A stretch of DNA of 14,255 bases from an archaeon (GTDB lineage Archaea; Iainarchaeota; Iainarchaeia; Iainarchaeales; Iainarchaeaceae), in contig JANLGZ010000101.1 of NCBI GenBank assembly GCA_024653905.1, positions 1 through 14,255 of the forward strand, given 5' to 3'. Shown piece after piece: positions 1-6,544 of this stretch (its first letter is position 1; each line of letters starts with the position of its first letter). The position numbers and the translations under genes were made by a program. Under the pieces are notes generated by a model. The model saw nothing but the letters and a program-made list of their open reading frames with translations, was not told the origin of the DNA and made no database searches.

Positions 1-743
1 CACCCATCAGTATCAAAAATACCTCTAATACAAGGAGCCAACAAAGCAGAATCGCACAAAATTTCTTTTGGGATTAAGACTTTATCAAATTTTAAACCAG
101 AAGGCATATTCAGCCTTTCAGTCCAGAATTCATACAATCTTTTAGAGGATAAATTCAAAACTATTGAATTATCTCTTGAAGAAATGTGCAACTTATCAAA
201 ACCAAAATTTTGTTTTGTGATAGGGAAAAGAACGGATTTATAATAATCCAAATCGAGTAATGAATCGCCAGTGAATTTAGTCTGATATATGAACTTATTC
301 TTGTTCCAATACTTCCCAGTACAACCGTCACCAATAAATGCGCCAACAAACTCTGCAATCCCTTTATTCAAATCCAAATTAATATCAAAGTCATATTTTG
401 GAGTAAAATTTTTTTGAACAGCTTTTTTTCTCCCCTCAGCAAGAATCTCTGGATGCATCTCATTCATAATCTTGCCGCCTTTCACTTGACCCCAGTTTGA
501 ATCTTTTTTTGAAAGTTTTCCAATCCAAAAAGCCCTTTCATTATTCGGAATAAATTCGACCAGTTTAGCAAAAAGACTTTCAGATATACAATATTTTCCA
601 ACCCGATAAACCCACAAATCATGAGAACCTACACAAAGAGTTTTTGTAAATTTTCTCCATGAGGCATAACCAGAGTGTTCAAGAACTGAATTAAAAAAAT
701 TCTCCCTGTCACAAGAATCAGAAAAAAACAACCTAACAGCCAT
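1..743 (-). CDS. LAGLIDADG homing endonuclease, 3' end cut by window edge
   Basis: Open for 247 codons from the ATG at 743 to the window edge with no stop, so the C-terminus is missing. Two LAGLIDADG-type helices are visible: IAEFVGAFIGDG (about residues 129-140) and APCIRGIFDTDG (about 236-247). Their spacing of roughly 107 residues fits a single-chain enzyme with two LAGLIDADG motifs, and the last D of each is the expected catalytic acid. Residues 1-110 precede the nuclease fold and include a KGGK-like basic stretch; I infer a DNA-contact role there. Such enzymes cut long specific sites and spread their own gene or a host intron or intein. Here no flanking extein or intron is seen. The gene starts 13 bases after the tRNA-Thr body on the same strand, and a GGTGG Shine-Dalgarno-like motif lies in that gap, so a shared transcript is plausible. 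Family call is firm; whether it is active is unknown. Confidence 0.85.
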   Translation of the reverse strand, partial: MAVRLFFSDSCDRENFFNSVLEHSGYASWRKFTKTLCVGSHDLWVYRVGKYCISESLFAKLVEFIPNNERAFWIGKLSKKDSNWGQVKGGKIMNEMHPEILAEGRKKAVQKNFTPKYDFDINLDLNKGIAEFVGAFIGDGCTGKYWNKNKFIYQTKFTGDSLLDLDYYKSVLFPITKQNFGFDKLHISSRDNSIVLNLSSKRLYEFWTERLNMPSGLKFDKVLIPKEILCDSALLAPCIRGIFDTDG

Positions 744-755
744 GAAACCACCAAA

Positions 756-827
756 AGCCGCAGACGGGATTTGAACCCGCAATCTGTCACTTACGAAGCG
801 ACTGCATAACCATAATGCTTCTGCGGC
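756..827 (-). tRNA. tRNA-Thr (anticodon CGT) with swapped A8/T14 core
   Basis: Read on the minus strand: acceptor GCCGCAG pairs perfectly with CTGCGGC. The D stem is GCAT/ATGC with a GG in the loop. The anticodon stem is GTCGC/GTGAC with loop TTCGTAA, giving anticodon CGT, which reads ACG threonine codons. The variable loop is 5 bases, and the T arm is GCGGG-TTCAAAT-CCCGT. The discriminator base is T, as in archaeal tRNA-Thr, and CCA is not encoded. The oddity is the core: position 8 is A, 14 is T and 21 is T, where nearly all tRNAs have T8, A14 and A21. The 15-48 pair is A-T. The stems are otherwise clean, so I read it as a real gene rather than a decayed one. A box A-like TTTAAATA lies upstream at 852-859. 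Confidence 0.85.
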
Positions 828-1041
828 AGTTACAAAATATCTCTTCGGATTTATTTAAAACGTTTTGGACACAGTGTTGCCGGTGCGAATTCACATTACC
901 AGCTCCATTACCAAGCCGAACCAAAAGGGGATAAAAAAATTCAGGCAATATTTTGAAGTCTTCATTCAACCCGTAAGCCCAAAATAAGAACAACGGAGCA
1001 ATGGAAAAAAATGCTAAAAAAGAAAATGTCATAAGATTCAT
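787..1041 (-). CDS. small putative membrane protein overlapping tRNA-Thr
   Basis: An 84-codon ORF of no family I recognise. Residues 1-24 are strongly hydrophobic (MNLMTFSFLAFFSIAPLFLF and on), consistent with a signal anchor or single membrane helix. The rest is short, polar and mixed. Start choice is well supported: AGGAGG lies 8 bases before the ATG, among the strongest Shine-Dalgarno sequences in the window. The ATG also overlaps the stop of the preceding 53-residue ORF as ATGA, so the two should be translationally coupled. Against it, the last 14 codons run into the body of tRNA-Thr, and the tRNA promoter lies inside it. The C-terminal part may therefore be read-through after truncation of an older gene. 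It is a real translation signal with an uncertain product. Confidence 0.45.
   Translation of the reverse strand: MNLMTFSFLAFFSIAPLFLFWAYGLNEDFKILPEFFYPLLVRLGNGAGNVNSHRQHCVQNVLNKSEEIFCNCRRSIMVMQSLRK
852..859 (-). promoter_or_regulatory. box A (TATA) for tRNA-Thr
   Basis: On the minus strand TTTAAATA lies 25-32 bases before the first base of tRNA-Thr, the usual distance from an archaeal box A to the transcription start. It lies inside the small ORF ending at 787, so the tRNA probably has its own promoter within that ORF. Confidence 0.55.
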
Positions 1042-1199
1042 TGTATCAACCTCCTAATCCAGAGGTCACTGTCTGTCAGTTCTTCTGTCTGAAGAGCTTC
1101 TAAAATTTCTGCTTTATTTGGAAAACAAATTTCAATCAATCTTATCCCCTCCACAAACAATTGATTTTTTCGTGAACGGCTCGCTGCTTTTGGAGGCAT
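1038..1199 (-). CDS. small basic/acidic protein, 53 residues, coupled to next ORF
   Basis: Not recognised. ATG at 1199, stop TGA at 1038-1040. The N-terminus is basic (MPPKAASRSRKNQ) and the C-terminal half looks like an amphipathic helical protein: EGIRLIEI, then KAEILEALQTEEL, then DLWIRRLIQ. The amino-acid mix reads as coding rather than as chance translation. The stop overlaps the ATG of the following membrane ORF (ATGA), and the Shine-Dalgarno of that ORF lies inside this one. The gene forms the left arm of a large imperfect inverted duplication whose right arm resembles a damaged copy on the plus strand. A TTAAA-containing box about 30-37 bases upstream could be its promoter, but it lies in the hairpin stem. 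A purely RNA role of the region is the alternative. Confidence 0.5.
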   Translation of the reverse strand: MPPKAASRSRKNQLFVEGIRLIEICFPNKAEILEALQTEELTDSDLWIRRLIQ

Positions 1200-1330
1200 T
1201 AAATCCTAGCGGAGGCTCAACGGAGCTAGGTTTAAGCCGAGAAAAGCAGAGCCCTAAGAAAAAAATCATTAGGAGGGAGTATTGAAATTCAAAAAGATAG
1301 AAATAGTTGAAGCAGTCTGAACTACGGAGG
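1050..1330. repeat. large imperfect inverted duplication around a 14-base centre
   Basis: The arms pair co-linearly in many blocks: 1195-1210 with 1225-1238 (14 pairs, single bulges at 1198 and 1204), 1184-1191 with 1242-1249 (8), 1178-1181 with 1250-1253 (4), 1162-1171 with 1258-1268 (10, one bulge), 1145-1152 with 1272-1278 (7, one bulge), 1128-1136 with 1281-1289 (9), 1105-1110 with 1299-1304 (6), 1096-1100 with 1309-1313 (5), 1078-1082 with 1319-1323 (5) and 1050-1054 with 1326-1330 (5). The unpaired centre is 1211-1224. A purine-rich 3x3 internal loop (GGA/GAG) separates the two inner stems. It could be an inverted gene duplication that has decayed in one arm, a long rod-shaped RNA, or both. 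Confidence 0.8.
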
Positions 1331-1340
1331 CAGATTTAAT
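1225..1340 (+). pseudogene. possible decayed copy of the 53-residue ORF
   Basis: Read on the plus strand, this arm follows the minus-strand ORF at 1038-1199 block by block (GCTAGG, TTTAA, AAAAGCAG, AGCC, a GAAAAAAATCA run, GGAGGG, ATTGAAATT, AGAAAT, GAAGC). Its start codon is lost: TTTAATGCC in the intact arm is TTTAAGCC here. Small indels and stop codons interrupt every frame. Fragments of similar protein sequence remain, such as an IEIVEAV stretch beside EILEAL in the intact ORF. I infer a dead inverted copy, but base pairing alone could also explain the match. Confidence 0.35.
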
Positions 1341-1371
1341 GGTTTTCCCTAAAAACAAGGCTAAAGAGCCA

Positions 1372-1378
1372 TTTTAAT
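1372..1378 (+). promoter_or_regulatory. TATA-like box for glyS
   Basis: TTTTAAT lies 24-30 bases before the glyS ATG at 1402, which fits a leaderless or nearly leaderless archaeal transcript. No Shine-Dalgarno motif precedes the ATG, in agreement. Confidence 0.55.
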
Positions 1379-1401
1379 TCTTTTGCATATCTAAATTTGC
1401 A

Positions 1402-2886
1402 ATGGCAAAAGAAGCTGATTTTTCAGAAACACTAACCACCTATTTGAAGGATAAAGGATTTGTATACGGTCCTGAACCTGAGATTTACGGAGGATTAGCA
1501 GGATTTTACACTTACGGTCCGCTTGGAAAAAGACTCAAAAACAATGTAGAAGCAGTAATAAGAAAAGTCTTCAACTCAAACGGTTTTTATGAAATAGAGT
1601 ACCCCATAATTTCCCCAAAAGAAGTCTGGAAAGCATCAGGGCATTTGGATAGTTTTAATGACCCTGTAATTTTAACAGAAGACGGAAAGGAAAGTTACAG
1701 AGCAGATAAACTTATTGAAGAATTAACAGGAATAGCAGCAGACCACTTTTCTGACGAAAAATTATTAGAAACAATAAAAGAAAAAAACATTAAAGCTCCA
1801 GGCGGAAAAAAACTTGCACTTAAAATCGAAAGATATTCTTTAATGATGAAAACCACGATTGGAAAAAACATTGAAGCATACAACAGACCTGAAACAGCAA
1901 CCACAACATATCTTCCTTTCAAAAACTATTTGAATTTTTTCAGAGACAAGCTTCCTTTTGGGGTTTTTCAGATTGGAAAAGCATTCAGAAACGAAATAAG
2001 CCCAAGACAACACTTATTGAGAAGCAGAGAATTTACTCAGGCTGAATCACAGACTTTTTTATTCCCTGAAATGAAAAAAGAATGGCCTGCTTTTGAAGAA
2101 GCAAAAAAAGAATTGCTTCCTTTATGGACAGAAAAAATGCAAAATGAAGAAAAAAAACCAGAAGACATTTCTTTAGAAGATGCAATGAAGAAAAAATTAT
2201 TAAAAAACCAGGCTTATGCATGGCACTTATGGCTGAGTTTTAAAATATTCACAGACTTTGGAATACCAAAAGAAAGATTAAGATTAAGACAACACCACCA
2301 TGATGAAAAAGCATTTTACTCGGATGATACCTGGGATTTGGAAGTGCAGTTAAAAAGCTTCGGCTGGACAGAAGTATGCGGAATAAGCGACAGAACAAAT
2401 TATGATTTGAGTCAGCACCAAAAACACAGCAATGAAAAACTAACCGCAAGAACATTAGAAGGGAAAGAAGAAATACCTCATGTTATTGAAATTGCTTTTG
2501 GAGTTGACAGACCATTTTTTGCTTTGCTTGACTTGAATTATGATGAAAGAGAAGATGAAAAAAGAACATTACTTACACTTCCACCCTGGATTGCACCAAT
2601 ACAAGTAGGAATATACCCTCTTGTGAAAAAAGATGGATTGGCAGAAAAAGCAAAGGAATTAATGAAAACATTAGGAAATAAGTACTTATGTTACTATGAT
2701 GAATCAGGAAGTATTGGAAGGCGTTACTCAAGACAGGACGCTGCAGGTACTCCTTTAGGAATTACAATTGATTATGATACAAAAGAAGACAATACAGTAA
2801 CTCTTAGAGAAAGAGATACAATGAAACAGGAAAGAGTTAAAATAGAAAATCTTGAAAAAATTTTAGGGGAGAAACTAAATGGATAA
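1402..2886 (+). CDS. glyS: glycyl-tRNA synthetase (class II, archaeal type)
   Basis: Charges tRNA-Gly with glycine in the cytoplasm. Class II features appear in order. The N-terminal part has GLAGFYTYGPLGKRLKNN (about residues 31-48), the family's conserved opening block, and FYEIEYPIISP (about 62-72) follows in the motif 1 region. RPETAT lies near 162-167. Motif 2 is FRNEISPRQHLLRSREF (about 195-211), and motif 3 is an AFGVDRPFFALL stretch. The anticodon-binding domain starts around LPPWIAPIQVGIYPL and ends with IGRRYSRQDAAGTPLGIT. At 494 residues it is shorter than most archaeal GlyRS (usually about 550-580), the loss being in insertions rather than core motifs. The ATG is fixed by a TATA-like box 24-30 bases upstream. 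Its end overlaps the Nop5 start by 8 bases, making glyS the first gene of a translation/RNA-modification transcript. Identification is secure. Confidence 0.97.
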   Translation: MAKEADFSETLTTYLKDKGFVYGPEPEIYGGLAGFYTYGPLGKRLKNNVEAVIRKVFNSNGFYEIEYPIISPKEVWKASGHLDSFNDPVILTEDGKESYRADKLIEELTGIAADHFSDEKLLETIKEKNIKAPGGKKLALKIERYSLMMKTTIGKNIEAYNRPETATTTYLPFKNYLNFFRDKLPFGVFQIGKAFRNEISPRQHLLRSREFTQAESQTFLFPEMKKEWPAFEEAKKELLPLWTEKMQNEEKKPEDISLEDAMKKKLLKNQAYAWHLWLSFKIFTDFGIPKERLRLRQHHHDEKAFYSDDTWDLEVQLKSFGWTEVCGISDRTNYDLSQHQKHSNEKLTARTLEGKEEIPHVIEIAFGVDRPFFALLDLNYDEREDEKRTLLTLPPWIAPIQVGIYPLVKKDGLAEKAKELMKTLGNKYLCYYDESGSIGRRYSRQDAAGTPLGITIDYDTKEDNTVTLRERDTMKQERVKIENLEKILGEKLNG

Positions 2887-4285
2887 TATTGATTTACTTA
2901 GAAAAAGACTAATTAGTTCCGCAAAAAAGAAAGTGCAGGAAAAATATGAAGGAAAAGAAGTACATATAATAAAATCCGTGAACTTATTAGAAGATCTTGA
3001 TTCTGCTTCAAACCTGTTCATCGAACAATTAAGAGAATGGTACTCGACCCACTTTCCTGAATTAGATGAATTAGTAAAGGAAAATGACCCGTACTTAAAA
3101 ATCATTTATGAAATCGGGAACAGAGAAAATTTTACTGAAAAAAAACTCAAGGATGCAGGAGTCGATGAAAAGGATATCGGAAAAATAATGAGTACTGCAA
3201 AAAACTCAATGGGTTCAAAAACAGAGGAAAAAGATTTAGCAGAAATCAAAGTACTTGCATTAAATTGTCACAATCTGCGCGAACAAAGAGAATACTTAAC
3301 CAAATACCTTGAAGAAAGCATGAGCAAGGAACTCCCTAACTTTTCTGAATTAGCAGGAGCAGTAATTGGAGCAAAAATACTCGCAAAAGTAGGAACCAAA
3401 AAGAAACTTGCATTCATGCCCGCATCAGGAATTCAGGTTGTCGGAGCTGAAAAAGCACTATTTTTACATAAAAAGAAAGGAGCAAAAAGTCCAAAATACG
3501 GTTATTTATACCAGCACCCTTTGGTAAGAGCAGCAAGATATGAGAACAAAGGAAAAATTGCAAGAAGCATTGCAGCAAAACTCGCAATTGCAGTAAAGAA
3601 AGATTATTTCCACAATAACAGTTCTGCAAAGGAAATGAAAAAAGAATTAGAAGAAAGAGCAGAAGAACTCTCAAAAAGAACACCAACCAACAAACCACAA
3701 CCAGTATACGATTACAAACCGCCTGAACAAACGAATAGAAAACCAGAGTTTCGGGAAAGAAGACCTGAACAAAGAGAATGGAAACCCATGAGAAGAGATT
3801 CTGAAAGAAAACCATTCAGAAGAAATGATGAACAAAAACCAAGCTATGGTTCAAGACTTGGGTTTAACAAAAAACCTGGAATCGGAAAACCAAGTTACGG
3901 CCCAAGAACAGATAGAAGACCCGAGGGAAGAAAACCGGATTATAATTCAAGACCAAGAACTGAATGGAAATCCGAGGATAGAAAACCTAGTTATGATTCA
4001 AAACCGATGTTTGATAGAAAACCAGAGATAAGAAAGGAAAGATCTTTCTTAACACCAAAACCAAATGGAACAGAAAAAAGTTCATACGAAAAACCGAAAA
4101 ATACATTCGATAAAAAACCTTATGAAAAAAAACCGTTTGGAAAACCATTCGGAAAACCTAAACCCTGGGCAGACAAAAAATCAGACGCCAAACCATTTGG
4201 GAAAAAGAAACCTTTAGGAAAACCGAAAAACAGAACTGCAAAACACGCAAACCCAAAAGCAAAATTCGGAAATAAAAAAAACTAA
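2879..4285 (+). CDS. nop5: Nop5/Nop56-58 family C/D sRNP core protein, N-domain missing, long basic tail
   Basis: Core of the box C/D ribonucleoprotein that guides 2'-O-methylation of rRNA and tRNA. The coiled-coil region is present, with the family signature near REWYSTHFPEL (about 52-62). The Nop domain covers about 150-262: PNFSELAGAVIGAKILAK, LAFMPASGIQVVGAEKALF, YQHPLVRAAR and KGKIARSIAAKLAIAVKKDYF; these bind L7Ae and guide RNA. Two things are unusual. The NOP5NT domain of roughly 110-120 residues that binds fibrillarin is absent: the protein starts almost directly at the coiled-coil domain. From about residue 268 to 468 there is a disordered tail rich in K, R, P, E and aromatic residues, with repeats such as KPSYGSR, KPSYGPR, KPSYDSK and KPFGKPFGKP. 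The ATG overlaps glyS by 8 bases; no better upstream start is open. Fibrillarin follows 21 bases later. Confidence 0.93.
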   Translation: MDNIDLLRKRLISSAKKKVQEKYEGKEVHIIKSVNLLEDLDSASNLFIEQLREWYSTHFPELDELVKENDPYLKIIYEIGNRENFTEKKLKDAGVDEKDIGKIMSTAKNSMGSKTEEKDLAEIKVLALNCHNLREQREYLTKYLEESMSKELPNFSELAGAVIGAKILAKVGTKKKLAFMPASGIQVVGAEKALFLHKKKGAKSPKYGYLYQHPLVRAARYENKGKIARSIAAKLAIAVKKDYFHNNSSAKEMKKELEERAEELSKRTPTNKPQPVYDYKPPEQTNRKPEFRERRPEQREWKPMRRDSERKPFRRNDEQKPSYGSRLGFNKKPGIGKPSYGPRTDRRPEGRKPDYNSRPRTEWKSEDRKPSYDSKPMFDRKPEIRKERSFLTPKPNGTEKSSYEKPKNTFDKKPYEKKPFGKPFGKPKPWADKKSDAKPFGKKKPLGKPKNRTAKHANPKAKFGNKKN

Positions 4286-4306
4286 TCCTTTTAAAGGTAA
4301 AAACTA

Positions 4307-4978
4307 ATGAAACAATTAAAGCAATTGCTAGATGGAGTGTATGAAATACAATCAAATCTAGCCACGGTTAATTTAACCCCAGGAAAAAAAGTTTATGGAG
4401 AAGAACTGGTTCATGCTGAGGGAAAAGAATTCAGATTATGGAATCCTAATCGAAGCAAAGTCGGAGCAGCAATAAAAAAAGGAATAAAAACAATCCACCT
4501 CAAAAAAGGATCCAAAGTACTTTATTTAGGCGCTGCTGAAGGAACCACTATTTCTCATTTAAGCGATATTGTTGAAAAAGAAGGCACAATATTTGGTGTT
4601 GATATAAGTGCAAGAAGTATGAGAAAATTCATTTACTTATGCGAACAAAGACCTAACCTGATTCCTATTTTAGGAGATGCAAATCAACCGAACACTTACA
4701 GGGAATACCTTAATGGATTTACAATTGACGCATTATTTCAGGATGTTAGCCAGAAAAATCAGGCAGAAATATTTCTGAGAAATGCAAGGCTTTATTTGAA
4801 AAGAGACGGCCATGGTTTTTTGAGCATAAAAGCAAAAAGCATTGATTCATCTGCATCAGTAGAAAAGCTAGTAATGGAAGAAACAAAAAAACTTGAAAAT
4901 GAATTCGAAATACTAGAAACAATTCCGTTACACCCGTTTGAAAAAGATCATGCAATGATTCATTGTATAAAAAAGTGA
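4307..4978 (+). CDS. flpA: fibrillarin-like rRNA/tRNA 2'-O-methyltransferase
   Basis: S-adenosylmethionine-dependent methyltransferase of the box C/D RNP; it acts on the target base chosen by the guide RNA. At 223 residues it is the usual archaeal length. Family blocks are clear: VYGEELV, then EFRLWNPNRSKVGAAI (about 42-57), the SAM-binding loop VLYLGAAEGTTISHLSDIV (about 72-90), FGVDIS (motif II region), IPILGDANQP (motif III), LFQDVSQKNQAEI and IKAKSID with the family Lys and Asp of the catalytic set. It sits directly after nop5 in the order usual for archaea, 21 bases downstream, with AAAGGT (4293-4298) as a modest ribosome-binding site. Its normal partner surface is the Nop5 N-domain that the neighbour lacks, so how it is recruited here is open. 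Confidence 0.96.
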   Translation: MKQLKQLLDGVYEIQSNLATVNLTPGKKVYGEELVHAEGKEFRLWNPNRSKVGAAIKKGIKTIHLKKGSKVLYLGAAEGTTISHLSDIVEKEGTIFGVDISARSMRKFIYLCEQRPNLIPILGDANQPNTYREYLNGFTIDALFQDVSQKNQAEIFLRNARLYLKRDGHGFLSIKAKSIDSSASVEKLVMEETKKLENEFEILETIPLHPFEKDHAMIHCIKK

Positions 4979-4982
4979 TTTA

Positions 4983-5813
4983 ATGAAAGGAACAGCAACT
5001 TCACAAGGACACATAACAGGATTCTTTAAAATTTATTCTAATGGCTCGACAGGTGCTGGGTTCAATATCCTGAATGGAATGAAAACAACTGCCGAGGTAA
5101 AAAAAGCACGGAAAAATAATTATAAAATTTTTATTAACGAGAAAAAAACCAATATTTTTACAACTTCTCAAAAAGTAATTCAGAAAATTCTCACAAAAAC
5201 AAAACAAAAATTTGAAATTATTGTAAAGCACGAAACTGAATTTCCAATTGGTTATGGATTAGGAATAAGCGGAGCAGGGGCGTTATCACTCGCAAATGCA
5301 CTCAACAAAGCAATGAAATTAAAAATCTCAAAAAAAGAAATTGTGAAAATTGCAACCGAAGCTGAAATAGAAGCAGGAACAGGATTAGGAGATGTTATTG
5401 CAGAACAATACAATGGCACCCTTATAGGTTTGCCACCTTATCCTTCAAAAAAAGCAAGTAAAATTAGAAACAAATACAAATACGCTGTTTTTGGTTTTTT
5501 TGGTCCACTTGAAACAAAAAAAATAATCAAAAACAAAAAACTGAAATCTCAGATTAATAAAATCGGTTCTTACTGTATGCAATCGCTTTCAAAAAAACAG
5601 AGCATTGAAAACTTTTTACATCTTTCAAGGATTTTTGCAATTGAAACAAACCTTGCTTCAAAACAGGTTCGCAAAGTAATGAATGCAATTCCTCAAAGTT
5701 CAATGGCAATGCTCGGGAATACTGTTTTTGTACTTACTAATAATCCAAAAAAAATTGAAAAGCAATTGAAAAAATATTCTAAAAAAACTGCAATAGCAAA
5801 AATTAGCGATTAA
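4983..5813 (+). CDS. pantoate kinase (GHMP family, archaeal CoA pathway)
   Basis: Phosphorylates pantoate with ATP to 4-phosphopantoate, the archaeal route to CoA that replaces pantothenate synthetase plus pantothenate kinase. The N-terminus GHITGFFKIYSNGSTGAGF (about residues 9-27) is the pantoate-kinase form of GHMP motif 1. The glycine-rich ATP loop is GYGLGISGAGALSLANAL (about 90-107), and EAGTGLGDVIAEQYNG follows in the middle of the protein. The length (276) is slightly below the usual 280-300. It starts 4 bases after flpA and ends one base before the phosphopantothenate synthetase gene, the next enzyme in the pathway. The pairing makes the assignment strong. Product of translation coupling; no separate promoter seen. 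Confidence 0.93.
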   Translation: MKGTATSQGHITGFFKIYSNGSTGAGFNILNGMKTTAEVKKARKNNYKIFINEKKTNIFTTSQKVIQKILTKTKQKFEIIVKHETEFPIGYGLGISGAGALSLANALNKAMKLKISKKEIVKIATEAEIEAGTGLGDVIAEQYNGTLIGLPPYPSKKASKIRNKYKYAVFGFFGPLETKKIIKNKKLKSQINKIGSYCMQSLSKKQSIENFLHLSRIFAIETNLASKQVRKVMNAIPQSSMAMLGNTVFVLTNNPKKIEKQLKKYSKKTAIAKISD

Positions 5814-5814
5814 A

Positions 5815-6537
5815 ATGATTCCAAAACACCCAAGAGCAAAAAGCCTTGAACAAAGGCACCTCATAGAGAAAGGAGTCTCCAAAGGAATTGTTACTCCAAC
5901 AGGAATGATTGCTCACGGAAGAGGAGAAGCCTTCGATTATTTATTAGGAGAAAAAACAAGTGTCGAAGCTGAAAAGCAGATAGAAGCTGCAGCCTCAATG
6001 CTCTTGCTTGCAAAAAAACCAATTATTTCAGTAAACGGGAATGTTACTGTTCTTTGTGCAAAAGAAATTATTAAATTAGCAAAAGTCTTGGGGGCAAAAA
6101 TAGAAGCTAATGTTTTTTACAAACCAATTGCAAAAAGAAAAAAACTGATTGCAAAAGAATTTGCAAAACAAGGAATGCAAATTCTTCACAATTCAAATGC
6201 AAAAATCCCTGGTTTGAATAGTGAGAGAAAAAATGTTTCTCGCGAAGGAATTTATTCTGCAGATGTTGTTCTAATAATGCTTGAAGACGGCGACAGAACA
6301 GAAGCTTTACGAAAAGCAGGAAAGAAAGTAATTGCTGTTGATTTGAACCCTTTAAGCAGAACCGCAAAAAAGGCAAATATTGCAATTATCGATAATGTTG
6401 TTAGAGCAGTTCCTTTGCTTACAAAAAAAAGCCAAAAATACAAAAAAAAGCCAAAAAAATGGCTCACGGGAAAAGTTAAAAAGTTTAGGAATAAAAAAAT
6501 ACTAAGAAAAATTGAACTTAGAATAAGGAAAGGCTGA
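5815..6537 (+). CDS. 4-phosphopantoate--beta-alanine ligase (phosphopantothenate synthetase)
   Basis: Joins 4-phosphopantoate and beta-alanine with ATP to give 4-phosphopantothenate, the step after pantoate kinase in archaeal CoA synthesis. Conserved family blocks are easy to see: IPKHPRAKSLEQRHLIEKG (about 2-20), MIAHGRGEAFDYLLGE (about 31-46), AAASMLLLAKKPIISVNGN (about 59-77), MLEDGDRTEALRKAGK and AVDLNPLSRTAKKA, then DNVVRAVPLL. Length 240 is within the family range. The last 35 residues are a lysine/arginine-rich extension. The gene begins one base after the pantoate kinase stop, so the two are surely co-transcribed and likely coupled. Formerly DUF137. Assignment is firm. Confidence 0.95.
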   Translation: MIPKHPRAKSLEQRHLIEKGVSKGIVTPTGMIAHGRGEAFDYLLGEKTSVEAEKQIEAAASMLLLAKKPIISVNGNVTVLCAKEIIKLAKVLGAKIEANVFYKPIAKRKKLIAKEFAKQGMQILHNSNAKIPGLNSERKNVSREGIYSADVVLIMLEDGDRTEALRKAGKKVIAVDLNPLSRTAKKANIAIIDNVVRAVPLLTKKSQKYKKKPKKWLTGKVKKFRNKKILRKIELRIRKG

Positions 6538-6544
6538 AATCTAA

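Noticed and set aside
860..925. Richer-GC patch with repeated ATTACC and a small hairpin, considered as an H/ACA or C/D guide RNA
   Set aside because: No box C (RTGATGA) with box D (CTGA) pair and no correctly placed ACA with a pseudouridine pocket could be found; it lies within the membrane ORF.
1050..1330. The long rod as an SRP (7S) RNA or RNase P RNA
   Set aside because: No helix 8 GGAA-type apex or branching of SRP RNA is present: the top is a 14-base loop on an unbranched stem. The conserved RNase P core segments are also missing on both strands.
3414..3815. 133-codon minus-strand frame opposite nop5
   Set aside because: It is the complement of conserved Nop-domain and tail codons, with Leu/Phe-rich translation typical of the reverse of Lys/Glu-rich genes.
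3825..4031. Plus-strand frame of 68 codons inside nop5
   Set aside because: It arises from the repetitive basic tail of nop5 read in another frame; no start signal, and composition follows the repeat.
3700..4280. Nop5 tail as a separate fused gene or a frameshifted end
   Set aside because: The frame is continuous, codon use does not change and the repeats run to the stop; no recognisable domain is found in it.
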